A DNA stretch of 13,862 nt. Source: Loktanella sp. UBA3435. Its GTDB lineage: Bacteria > Pseudomonadota > Alphaproteobacteria > Rhodobacterales > Rhodobacteraceae. A program made the translations under genes and the position numbers. The notes beneath the pieces are model-generated. The model was given only the letters and a program-made list of their open reading frames with translations, made no database searches and was not told the DNA's origin. Shown piece after piece: positions 6,487 to 12,679 of the stretch (position 1 is the first letter of the stretch; every line of letters starts with the position of its first letter). The stretch lies in the NCBI GenBank assembly GCA_002378665.1, contig DFSO01000036.1, positions 1-13,862 of the forward strand, written 5' to 3'.

Positions 6487-7344
6487 ATGCGTACAGTCTA
6501 TCTAAACGGCGAATATTTGCCCGAGCATGAGGCCAAAGTCTCGATCTTTGATCGCGGCTTTCTGATGGCCGATGGGGTCTATGAGGTCACCACCGTTCTG
6601 GACGGCAAGTTGATCGACTTTGACGGGCACGCGGTCCGCCTTGCACGGTCCTTGTCCGAGCTGGATATGGGCAACCCGATCAGCAAAGATGACCTGCTCG
6701 AAGTCCACCGCGAACTCGCGCGCGTCAACGAGATTGACCAAGGCATGATCTACCTGCAAATCACACGCGGCGCACCAAACGACCGCGACTTTGCCTTCCC
6801 GCCAAAAGATACGCCACAAACCATCGTGCTGTTCACGCAAAACAAGCCCGGCTTGGCCGAGAACCCTGTCGCCAAGAAAGGCATCAAAGTTATCTCGATC
6901 GAAGACCAGCGCTGGGCGCGGCGCGACATCAAAACCGTGCAGCTTCTCTACCCGTCACTGGGTAAGATGATGGCCAAGGCCGCAGGCTGCGATGATGCGT
7001 GGATGGTTGAAGACGGAGCTGTAACCGAGGGCACTTCGAACAACGCTTACATCGTCAAAGGCAACACGATTGTAACCCGTAACTTGGGCAACGAAATCCT
7101 ACACGGGATCACGCGGGCCGCTGTCTTGCGCTTTGCCCGCGAGGCACAGATGAACGTTGAGGAGCGCGCCTTTACCATCGCAGAGGCGCAGGCGGCAGAT
7201 GAGGCGTTCATCACATCCGCGTCGACCTTTGTGATGCCTGTCGTGGAAATCGACGGTGCGGCGGTTGGGACAGGCAGCGTTGGTCCAATCGCGACGCGCC
7301 TGCGGGAGATTTATATCGATGAGAGCCGCAAGGCCGCCGTCTAA
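6487..7344 (+). CDS. dat: D-amino-acid transaminase (class IV PLP aminotransferase)
   Basis: This 285-residue fold-type IV aminotransferase should transfer amino groups between D-amino acids and 2-oxo acids, giving D-glutamate from 2-oxoglutarate. Visible features are DRGFLMADGVYEV (22-34, Tyr32), the PLP lysine Lys149 in RRDIKTVQLL, Glu181 in VTEGTSNNAYIV (179-190), and the phosphate-binding LHGITR (205-210) with TSAST (243-247). TRGAPNDRDF (93-102) covers the segment where Bacillus D-amino-acid transaminase has an Arg-x-His carboxylate trap; Arg100 is kept but Phe102 replaces the His, so specificity may differ. The ATG at 6487 lies 4 bp after the dgcA stop, with GGGGA just upstream inside dgcA. 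A longer reading from 6436 would overlap dgcA and is rejected. A branched-chain aminotransferase is less likely from the RRDIK pattern and the cluster. Confidence 0.87.
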   Translation: MRTVYLNGEYLPEHEAKVSIFDRGFLMADGVYEVTTVLDGKLIDFDGHAVRLARSLSELDMGNPISKDDLLEVHRELARVNEIDQGMIYLQITRGAPNDRDFAFPPKDTPQTIVLFTQNKPGLAENPVAKKGIKVISIEDQRWARRDIKTVQLLYPSLGKMMAKAAGCDDAWMVEDGAVTEGTSNNAYIVKGNTIVTRNLGNEILHGITRAAVLRFAREAQMNVEERAFTIAEAQAADEAFITSASTFVMPVVEIDGAAVGTGSVGPIATRLREIYIDESRKAAV

Positions 7345-7363
7345 ATTCCTATAGGGAACAAAC

Positions 7364-7395
7364 AAAAAGGGCCGCTCAAACGAGCGTCCCTTTTT
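7364..7395. terminator. Bidirectional terminator between dat and the RTX gene
   Basis: AAAAAGGG (7364-7371) pairs with CCCTTTTT (7388-7395). After one C/T mismatch an inner CGCTC/GAGCG stem closes an AAAC loop. Because the outer stem is A5/T5, both strands end in a T-run. It should stop dat transcripts from the left and RTX transcripts from the right; the RTX frame ends at 7414. Confidence 0.9.
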
Positions 7396-7413
7396 CGTTT
7401 CACCTTAGCGCCG

Positions 7414-7701
7414 TTATGGGGTCGGCGTTGAATTTGTGAAGCTCACGTTGGTGTCGTTCAGGTCCGCTACGTCAACACCGATAAGCAATGCAACGGGGCG
7501 TCCATCAACCAGTACACGTGCACCAAGCGCATCGCCATTGTCAGTCGTTGCCGTCTGGAAAGTGACTGTCGGTACGACGCCGCCGTCCAATGCGACTGTA
7601 CCCGTCAGAGTCTCAGTTGCGGCATCAAAGTCACCGATGCGGACCAGATCGCCCGTTGGGTCGGTCATATCGATCTCAAATGTATCAACGCCTTCACCAC
7701 C
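7414..7701 (-). pseudogene. Cut-off C-terminal part of the RTX protein gene
   Basis: Directly after the in-frame TAA at 7702-7704 the same reading frame stays open for 95 codons to TAA 7414-7416, starting GGEGVDTFEIDMTDPTGDLV. The first residues complete a further GGxGxD repeat. The rest, IGDFDAATETL through VLVDGRPVALLIGVDVADLN, resembles the module at about 185-250 of the upstream part. The acidic/hydroxyl-rich end SFTNSTPTP is where a type I secretion signal is expected. An internal ATG at 7668 has no convincing ribosome site, so independent translation of 84 residues is unlikely. It is best read as the severed end of one 482-residue gene. Confidence 0.75.
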
Positions 7702-8862
7702 TTAAAGCGCATCGCCGTCGTCAGCCAAGAGCGTATCGTTACCAAAGCCGCCATCGACAATATCAAATCCTTCGGTTGGGGCTCCATCACGCGTGTCGAT
7801 GATATCGTTACCATAGCCGCCATAGACTTCGTCGTCACCAAGACCTGCACTAATATCGTCATTGCCAAGGCCGCCTTGGAGCGTGTCATCGCCAGCGCCT
7901 GAAATAATCGTATCATTGCCCTCGCCAGCGAGAATATTCATGTCGCGATCTTCAAAAATACGATCATCTGCAAGTGCAATGGTATCGTCGCCGCCAAATG
8001 CAAACACCGAGCTGGTATAGTCATCGACCACAAGGGTATCGTTGAAATCGTCGTTAATCACGTTGCCTTCAGCATCAACCGTACGCTCACCAAACAGTGC
8101 TGGGGCTGTTGGGTTCAGCAATGACGCATGGTCGAATTCAGTCACACCTTGCAGGACCAAAACAACGTCACCGTCAAGCATCAGGTTGGTGTTGGCACCA
8201 TCCTCAGTCTGTGCATATGTGATCCGCTCGGTGATGAAATATCCACCATCCGCGTCACGGATCGCCAGCTCTTCACCAGCTTCATAGTCCGTGATTGTCA
8301 CAGGATCAGAACTGCCAGTGACAATTACGTTGAAGCGATCTTCTTGTGCGCCGCCAGAGATGGTGTCGCCACTATCAGCAAACATCACGTCTTCTCCAAA
8401 GCCGCCATACATCGTGTCGGCCGTGCCCTGATCGTCGGCATCATCGATCGAGTTCATACGATCCCAGCCGGTGTCGCCATAGATTGTGTTCGATCCAAGG
8501 GAGTCGACAAGAATATCACGGCCATCGCCACCACGGATGAAGTCGTCGCCTTCCATGCCTGTGTTGTCAAAGCTACCGTCTTCGTTCAGCACAACTGTAC
8601 GGTCTTGGCCTTCGCCAAAGAAGATACGGTCATCACCAGCGCCACCAGTGGCCTGATCATCGCCGACACCCATATACATGGAATCATCTGCGATTGTTCC
8701 CTCAGACACATCGTCCTCAGGGCCAAATCCCATAAAGTTCTCGTCGCCAGGCTCAAGTGGTTCTGGTGTCGTTGGCTCTTCGGTGTCGTCGCCGCCACCA
8801 AAATCAACAAAGGCCACTACGCCCAAAACGGCCAATATTGGCAAAAGATAGAGTTCTAACAA
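7702..8862 (-). CDS. RTX calcium-binding (hemolysin-type repeat) protein, truncated by an in-frame stop
   Basis: The 386-residue product begins with a short hydrophobic segment (MLELYLLPILAVLGVVAFVD, 1-20), then an acidic Pro/Glu linker (21-60). Glycine/aspartate nonapeptides of the GGxGxDxx type follow, at about 63-90, 105-160 and, most regularly, 310-380 (AGEGNDTII, SGAGDDTLQ, GGLGNDDIS, YGGYGNDII). Such repeats form calcium-binding parallel beta-rolls, usually in type I-secreted proteins. A non-repeat module at 185-250 contains VTITDYEAGEEL and LMLDGDVVLVLQGV. A TTG start at 8862 is chosen: GGGGGGA lies 6 bases upstream. An ATG at 8869 is out of frame, and the TTG at 8877 has no ribosome site. 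The frame ends at TAA 7702-7704 but continues open beyond it, so the native protein was probably about 482 residues. No transporter genes are adjacent. Function beyond Ca-binding repeats is unknown. Confidence 0.8.
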   Translation of the reverse strand: MLELYLLPILAVLGVVAFVDFGGGDDTEEPTTPEPLEPGDENFMGFGPEDDVSEGTIADDSMYMGVGDDQATGGAGDDRIFFGEGQDRTVVLNEDGSFDNTGMEGDDFIRGGDGRDILVDSLGSNTIYGDTGWDRMNSIDDADDQGTADTMYGGFGEDVMFADSGDTISGGAQEDRFNVIVTGSSDPVTITDYEAGEELAIRDADGGYFITERITYAQTEDGANTNLMLDGDVVLVLQGVTEFDHASLLNPTAPALFGERTVDAEGNVINDDFNDTLVVDDYTSSVFAFGGDDTIALADDRIFEDRDMNILAGEGNDTIISGAGDDTLQGGLGNDDISAGLGDDEVYGGYGNDIIDTRDGAPTEGFDIVDGGFGNDTLLADDGDAL

Positions 8863-8915
8863 AATACATCCCCCCAAAGGATATCAAAATACGAAACATA
8901 GACAGACACTGCTGC

Positions 8916-8944
8916 ATTATGGGGGGAGGCCATTAAATTGTCAA
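8916..8944 (-). promoter_or_regulatory. Near-consensus sigma-70 promoter of the RTX gene
   Basis: On the minus strand TTGACA (8944-8939) is followed by a 17-bp spacer and CATAAT (8921-8916). This matches the consensus in 11 of 12 positions with ideal spacing. Transcription would start near 8909, leaving a leader of about 47 nt that contains the GGGGGGA ribosome site. It is the strongest promoter-like sequence noticed in the window. Confidence 0.75.
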
Positions 8945-8997
8945 AATTATGAGGGTGTTAGCCCTAAATTATCTTATGACTATCCATTTTTTCACCC

Positions 8998-9020
8998 ATT
9001 GTTTTCGCGATGGAAACAAT
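8998..9020. repeat. Inverted repeat between the RTX gene and the DUF1244 gene
   Basis: ATTGTTT (8998-9004) and AAACAAT (9014-9020) form a 7-bp stem around nine bases, extendable inward with one mismatch. It lies downstream of the DUF1244 stop on the minus strand and upstream of the RTX promoter. It lacks a T-run, so it is a weak terminator at best, or an operator. The 9-mer AGGGTGTTA occurs at 8952-8960, and AGGGTGTTAA starts at 9033. Confidence 0.35.
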
Positions 9021-9054
9021 TGGTGCGATTTCAGGGTGTTAACATCCCGTTAAT

Positions 9055-9354
9055 TTAACCCTTTGGGTGTGACTTTTTGAAATCGTCAAGTGCGCTGCCG
9101 GTGGCCTCTGTCTGGAACTGCGCTTTCCACTCTGAAAACGGCATGCCGTAGAACGCTTCACGTCCTTCGTCTTTGCTCATCTCGATGCCACGTTCATTGG
9201 CGGCCTCTTGATACCAGCGGGCCAGACAATTGCGGCAAAACCCTGTGAGGTTCATCATATCAATGTTCTGCACATCCGTGCGCTCTTCCATCAAGTGCTT
9301 TTGCAAGCGACGGAATGCGGCGGCGTCGAGTTCGATCTGTGTTTGCGCGTCCAT
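9055..9354 (-). CDS. DUF1244 family protein
   Basis: This 99-residue cytoplasmic protein matches the small DUF1244 (SMc04008-like) family, which is widespread in Proteobacteria and has no established function. The family motif NLTGFCRNCLARWY (35-48) carries a Cys-x-x-Cys pair (C40, C43). Conserved REAFYGMPFSEWK (65-77) follows. The N-terminal half is helical and charged. The ATG at 9354 is preceded by AAGGAAC. The start lies 13 bp after the stop of the N-formylglutamate amidohydrolase gene, so the two form an operon. The CxxC could bind a metal, but no second pair is visible. Confidence 0.88.
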   Translation of the reverse strand: MDAQTQIELDAAAFRRLQKHLMEERTDVQNIDMMNLTGFCRNCLARWYQEAANERGIEMSKDEGREAFYGMPFSEWKAQFQTEATGSALDDFKKSHPKG

Positions 9355-9367
9355 GAATGTTTGTTCC

Positions 9368-10105
9368 TTATAATCCAGATTGGGCCAGTACTGTCTTCAA
9401 AATGGGGGCAAGGTTCGCCGCCCACAAGGCCTGACCTGCCGCATCCGCGATCAAATCATTGCGCACTTCAATCAGCACATTGGGCCTGCCGTCTTGCAAC
9501 GCATGGCGATCCACCGCATCGCCGGGTAAATGGCCACTATAGGGCTCGTTGTCGCCCACACACCAGCCCTGCGCACGACAGGCTGCCAGAAACGGCTTGG
9601 CCAAACGGTCATCGCGTGCATAAAGCACGCCAACTTCCCATGGACGGGGCGCCCGCCCTTTGAGCTGCGGGGTAAAGCTATGGACAGCACAAACCACCAC
9701 ATCATCACGGCGGCGCACCAAGTCGGCGTAAGCGTTGTGATAGGGACGGTGAAGCGCATCCAAACGGCGCTCACGTTCGGCCTCATCGGCATGGCGATTG
9801 GCGGGGATAATCGTGCCGTCATACAGCTTCATCAACAGCGTAGGATCATCTTCGCCACGATTCGGATCAATTACCAACCGCGAGAAATCCGACAAGATCG
9901 CAGGGCTCTCCAAGGCTTCGGCAAGCAGACGCGTCACTCCGGCAGCCCCCACATCATACGCAATGTGGCGCTGCATATCCGCAGGATCGAGGCCTAGACA
10001 CCCACCATTCACCCAATCGGGCACACGGTTCGTCGCATGATCGCAAGTGATTAACCAACGGCCCGTACGGCCCGCACCCTGAATTTCAAAAGATGGATGT
10101 GTCAT
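9368..10105 (-). CDS. N-formylglutamate amidohydrolase family protein
   Basis: This 245-residue cytoplasmic enzyme is of the FGase family (PF05013), members of which hydrolyse N-formyl-L-glutamate to formate and glutamate. Diagnostic features are TCDHATNRVPDWV (20-32), AYDVGAAG (49-56), SRLVIDPNRGEDDP (75-88), and AVHSFTP (140-146), with a metal-binding His probable at 23 and 142. EPYSGHLPGDAVDRHA (187-202) and VLIEVRNDLI (210-219) near the end are also family-like. No histidine-utilisation genes are present in the window, so a role in His breakdown (hutG) is not supported. General removal of formyl groups or another small-amide substrate is possible. The ATG at 10105 follows AGGT. It is cotranscribed with the DUF1244 gene and divergent from pyk. 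Confidence 0.88.
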   Translation of the reverse strand: MTHPSFEIQGAGRTGRWLITCDHATNRVPDWVNGGCLGLDPADMQRHIAYDVGAAGVTRLLAEALESPAILSDFSRLVIDPNRGEDDPTLLMKLYDGTIIPANRHADEAERERRLDALHRPYHNAYADLVRRRDDVVVCAVHSFTPQLKGRAPRPWEVGVLYARDDRLAKPFLAACRAQGWCVGDNEPYSGHLPGDAVDRHALQDGRPNVLIEVRNDLIADAAGQALWAANLAPILKTVLAQSGL

Positions 10106-10160
10106 GCTTACCTGTTATTCGTCCCTGACACCGTTTACGCTAGTTGTATGGCAAATGGAA

Positions 10161-10179
10161 TTGCGCAATAAGGGCGCAA
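10161..10179. promoter_or_regulatory. TTGCGC/GCGCAA inverted repeat upstream of pyk
   Basis: TTGCGC (10161-10166) and GCGCAA (10174-10179) form a perfect 6-bp inverted repeat with a 7-bp spacer. It lies about 55 bp from the divergent N-formylglutamate amidohydrolase start and about 55 bp from the pyk start. It may be an operator for either gene. No regulator is assigned. Confidence 0.35.
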
Positions 10180-10187
10180 CGCGTGGC

Positions 10188-10199
10188 GTTACCGCTAAC
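10188..10199. promoter_or_regulatory. LacI-family-type operator candidate in front of pyk
   Basis: GTTACCGCTAAC is palindromic in 5 of 6 base pairs with a central CG, the form typical of LacI-family operators. It lies 33 bp upstream of the pyk ATG. Alphaproteobacteria have LacI-type regulators of central carbon metabolism (CceR in Rhodobacter sphaeroides, PckR in rhizobia), which makes such a site before pyruvate kinase plausible. The link to either protein is inference. Confidence 0.45.
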
Positions 10200-10232
10200 A
10201 GTCACGCTTTTTGATGCTTGAAGGGAAATGCG

Positions 10233-11681
10233 ATGAGACGCCACCGGAATGTGAAAATTGTAGCGACACTTGGACCTGCGTCCAATGATTACGCGATGAT
10301 CCGCGCTTTGCACGAGGCAGGGGCCGACGTTTTCCGCCTGAACATGAGCCACGGTGACCATGAAGAGATTCGGGTACGTCACGCCATTATCCGCCAGGTG
10401 GAAGAAGACCTCGACAGCCCAATTGGCATTCTTGCCGACCTTCAGGGGCCAAAACTGCGCGTTGGTGTTTTTGCGAACGACGACGGCGAAGAATTGATCG
10501 TTGGCGCCGCTTTCCGCCTCGACCTTGATAAAGAGCCAGGCGATGTGAACCGCGTGCAACTGCCGCATAAAGAGATTTTCGACGCACTGGAACCAGGCGC
10601 ACACCTGCTCGTCAACGACGGCAAAATCAAACTGCGCGTGAAAGAATGCGGCCCGACATTCGCAGATTGCGAAGTCATCGTCGGTGGCCAGATTTCCAAC
10701 CGCAAAGGCGTGAACGTGCCTGACGTGACCCTGCCGCTGGCTGCCTTGTCTGAAAAAGACCGCCGCGATCTGGAGTTCGTTTGTGACCTCGGTGTCGATT
10801 GGCTGGCTCTGTCCTTTGTGCAGCGCCCTGCCGACGTGGAAGAGGCCCGCGCCTTGGCCAAAGGTCGTGCTGCGATCCTGTCCAAGATTGAAAAGCCGAA
10901 CGCCGTGAAAATGTTCGACGAAATCCTTGCCGTGTCTGACGGTATCATGGTGGCCCGTGGCGACCTTGGTGTTGAATTGCCTGTGCAAAACGTACCGCCA
11001 ATCCAGAAACAGCTCGTGCGCAAATGCCGTGCGGCTGCCAAGCCTGTGATCGTGGCGACACAGATGCTCGAATCGATGATCGACAGCCCGATGCCAACCC
11101 GCGCCGAAGTCTCCGACGTGGCAACAGCCATCTATGAAGGCGCAGACGCGATCATGTTGTCGGCAGAATCCGCCGCTGGATCCTTCCCGATTGAGGCCGT
11201 GACCACAATGAACAACGTGGCGATGGAGGTCGAATCCGATCCGACCTACACCGAAATCATCGAGGCATCCCGCAAGGCTGTGCGCACAACCGTTGCTGAC
11301 GGAATCGTGGCCGCTGCCCGTGAGATCGCAGAAACTGCGGACGTCAAAGCGATCTGCTGCTTCTCGCAATCAGGGACAACTGCGCTGCTCGTTGCACGCG
11401 AGCGTCCACGCGTCCCGATCATCGCGCTGACCAGCTACCGCTCGACAGCGCGCAGGCTTTGCCTGACATGGGGCACAAACTGCGTCGTGACGGGGCCAGT
11501 GGACCGCTTTAAGACCGCCGTAATCGCGGCGGTGCGTGCGTCGCTCAAGCAAGGCCTCGCCACCGAAAAGGACATGATTGTCGTCACCGCAGGCGTGCCA
11601 TTTAACACGCCAGGCTCGACGAATATCCTTAGGGTTGCGCCGTGCGCAGAGAAATTGATTTATGCTGCCGATCCAGAGTAA
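10233..11681 (+). CDS. pyk: Pyruvate kinase
   Basis: This 482-residue glycolytic enzyme converts phosphoenolpyruvate and ADP to pyruvate and ATP; the length is usual for the family. The TIM barrel shows KIVATLGPAS (8-17), FRLNMSHG (34-41, Arg35), DLQGPKLRVG (69-78), the proton-donor lysine Lys218 with metal ligand Glu220 (SKIEKPNA), Asp244 (MVARGDLGVELP), and Thr276 (VATQMLESM). PTRAEVSDVA (288-297) and MLSAESAAG (308-316) continue the active site; the B domain lies at about 75-170. The C-terminal regulatory domain covers about 350-482, with CFSQSGTTA. ATG 10233 is chosen because AGGGA lies 7 bases upstream and it starts the normal N-terminus (RNVKIVATLGP); a TTG five codons earlier is less likely. 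Two palindromes upstream suggest control by carbon source. Confidence 0.96.
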   Translation: MRRHRNVKIVATLGPASNDYAMIRALHEAGADVFRLNMSHGDHEEIRVRHAIIRQVEEDLDSPIGILADLQGPKLRVGVFANDDGEELIVGAAFRLDLDKEPGDVNRVQLPHKEIFDALEPGAHLLVNDGKIKLRVKECGPTFADCEVIVGGQISNRKGVNVPDVTLPLAALSEKDRRDLEFVCDLGVDWLALSFVQRPADVEEARALAKGRAAILSKIEKPNAVKMFDEILAVSDGIMVARGDLGVELPVQNVPPIQKQLVRKCRAAAKPVIVATQMLESMIDSPMPTRAEVSDVATAIYEGADAIMLSAESAAGSFPIEAVTTMNNVAMEVESDPTYTEIIEASRKAVRTTVADGIVAAAREIAETADVKAICCFSQSGTTALLVARERPRVPIIALTSYRSTARRLCLTWGTNCVVTGPVDRFKTAVIAAVRASLKQGLATEKDMIVVTAGVPFNTPGSTNILRVAPCAEKLIYAADPE

Positions 11682-11714
11682 GGTTACGAAGTAATTAACT
11701 TTGGGACCAGTCAG

Positions 11715-11939
11715 ATGGATTTAGAACTTATTTTTGTGCTCGGTTGTGTTGTGACCGCATTTTCAATTCCTGCGATCGTGTCCGCCTTCTCTGACGGGCG
11801 GACACCGCGTTACCCTGCTTTGATTATTTTGATCGGCGTGGTGATGATCAGCTATGCGGTCAACGGACGACCAGGTTCGTTTACTTTCGACACCTTGCCA
11901 GATGTATTTGCAAAGGTCATTGGCCGTTATATCGGCTAA
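11715..11939 (+). CDS. Small membrane protein of unknown function
   Basis: This 74-residue protein has two hydrophobic segments (about 4-24 and 34-50) joined by the polar turn SDGRTPRYP, and a short C-terminal tail that ends VIGRYIG. No family is recognised with certainty. Its coding status is supported by a clean ATG, membrane-protein composition, and a snug fit 33 bp after pyk and before the rpmI leader. It is probably in the same transcript as pyk. There is no strong ribosome site; CCAGTCAG precedes the ATG. Confidence 0.7.
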   Translation: MDLELIFVLGCVVTAFSIPAIVSAFSDGRTPRYPALIILIGVVMISYAVNGRPGSFTFDTLPDVFAKVIGRYIG

Positions 11940-11945
11940 TTCCAC

Positions 11946-11974
11946 TTGCACCGACATAAGTTGCCCCCTATACG
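11946..11974 (+). promoter_or_regulatory. Promoter candidate for rpmI-rplT
   Basis: TTGCAC (11946-11951), a 17-bp spacer and TATACG (11969-11974) give a moderate sigma-70 match in the gap before rpmI. Transcription from it would leave a leader of about 70 nt, long enough for the L20-type autogenous control known for this operon in other bacteria. No such structure was demonstrated here. Confidence 0.35.
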
Positions 11975-12052
11975 GCAGCTTCAACCCGCGCGACCGGCCA
12001 AAGTGGCATGCCGAGTCGTGCGTTTTACCGATACTCAATAGAGGAGACGGAA

Positions 12053-12253
12053 ATGCCTAAGATGAAGACAAAGTCGAGCTGCAAAAAGCGGTTCAAAATG
12101 ACTGCCACTGGCAAGGTCAAAGCGGGTCAAGCAGGCAAGCGCCACGGCATGATCAAGCGGACAACCAAATTCATTCGTGACGCACGCGGCACGACCCTAC
12201 TTTCAGCTCCTGATGCGAAGATCATCAAGAGCATGATGCCATACGCGCGTTAA
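12053..12253 (+). CDS. rpmI: 50S ribosomal protein bL35
   Basis: The 66-residue, strongly basic protein begins MPKMKTKSSCKKRFKMTATG, the classic bL35 N-terminus, and contains KAGQAGKRHGM (22-32) before KRTTKF. It is a component of the large ribosomal subunit. The ATG at 12053 follows GAGGAGACGGAA; an in-frame extension to 12008 is not conserved in type. It is 12 bp upstream of rplT, the standard rpmI-rplT pair. infC is not adjacent on this side. Confidence 0.96.
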   Translation: MPKMKTKSSCKKRFKMTATGKVKAGQAGKRHGMIKRTTKFIRDARGTTLLSAPDAKIIKSMMPYAR

Positions 12254-12265
12254 GGAGAATTTGAT

Positions 12266-12625
12266 ATGCGAGTTAAAGGTGGAACAGTCACGCACCGTCG
12301 TCACAAGAAAGTTCTCGACGCTGCAAAAGGTTATTACGACCGCCGCTCTAAGACCTTCAAGGTCGCCAAGCAGGCCGTTGAAAAAGCAAACCAGTACGCA
12401 ACACGCGACCGTCACAACCGCAAGCGGAACTTCCGCGCGTTGTGGATCCAGCGTATCAACGCTGGCGTGCGCTCTGTTGATGAGACACTGAACTATTCCA
12501 AGTTCATCAACGGTCTGATGCTTGCGGGCATCGAAGTTGACCGTAAAGTTCTGGCCGATCTGGCCGTGAACGAGCCAGAAGCATTTGCGACAATCGTTGG
12601 CAAAGCTAAGGCAGCAATGGCGTAA
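12266..12625 (+). CDS. rplT: 50S ribosomal protein bL20
   Basis: This 119-residue basic protein binds 23S rRNA early in large-subunit assembly, and in several bacteria it represses its own operon. It shows the family pattern RVKGGTVTHRRHKKVLDAAKG (2-22, split by the conserved HRRHKK) and YATRDRHNRKRNFRALWIQR (44-63). INAGVR and NYSKFINGL follow. Length and start are typical. The ATG at 12266 is preceded by AAGGAG. It is cotranscribed with rpmI and followed 24 bp later by a terminator. Confidence 0.97.
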   Translation: MRVKGGTVTHRRHKKVLDAAKGYYDRRSKTFKVAKQAVEKANQYATRDRHNRKRNFRALWIQRINAGVRSVDETLNYSKFINGLMLAGIEVDRKVLADLAVNEPEAFATIVGKAKAAMA

Positions 12626-12649
12626 AGCCAAAGCAATCGTCTGAATTAG

Positions 12650-12679
12650 GGGGTCACCTTTGCGGGTGGCCCCTTTTTT
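12650..12679 (+). terminator. Terminator of rpmI-rplT
   Basis: GGGGTCACC (12650-12658) pairs with GGTGGCCCC (12665-12673), nine pairs with one G-T, around a 6-nt loop, followed by T6 (12674-12679). The T-run overlaps the stop codon of the convergent gene that ends at 12678. Confidence 0.92.

Noticed and set aside
8128..8859. Plus-strand open frame of 243 codons opposite the RTX gene
   Set aside because: The minus strand carries regular GGxGxDxx repeats and the strong promoter; the plus frame has no ribosome site or family signal.
8867..8869. ATG at 8869 (minus) as the RTX start
   Set aside because: It is in a different frame from the RTX repeats and runs to a stop after about 21 codons; the in-frame TTG at 8862 fits the ribosome site.
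9208..9997. Plus-strand open frames opposite the DUF1244 and amidohydrolase genes
   Set aside because: The minus strand holds two clear families in operon order; the plus frames lack motifs.
10140..11369. Open frame of 409 codons antisense to pyk
   Set aside because: It lies wholly opposite a clear pyruvate kinase gene, is rich in His/Cys/Phe in a way typical of shadow translation, and shows no family motif. The length reflects the codon bias of pyk.
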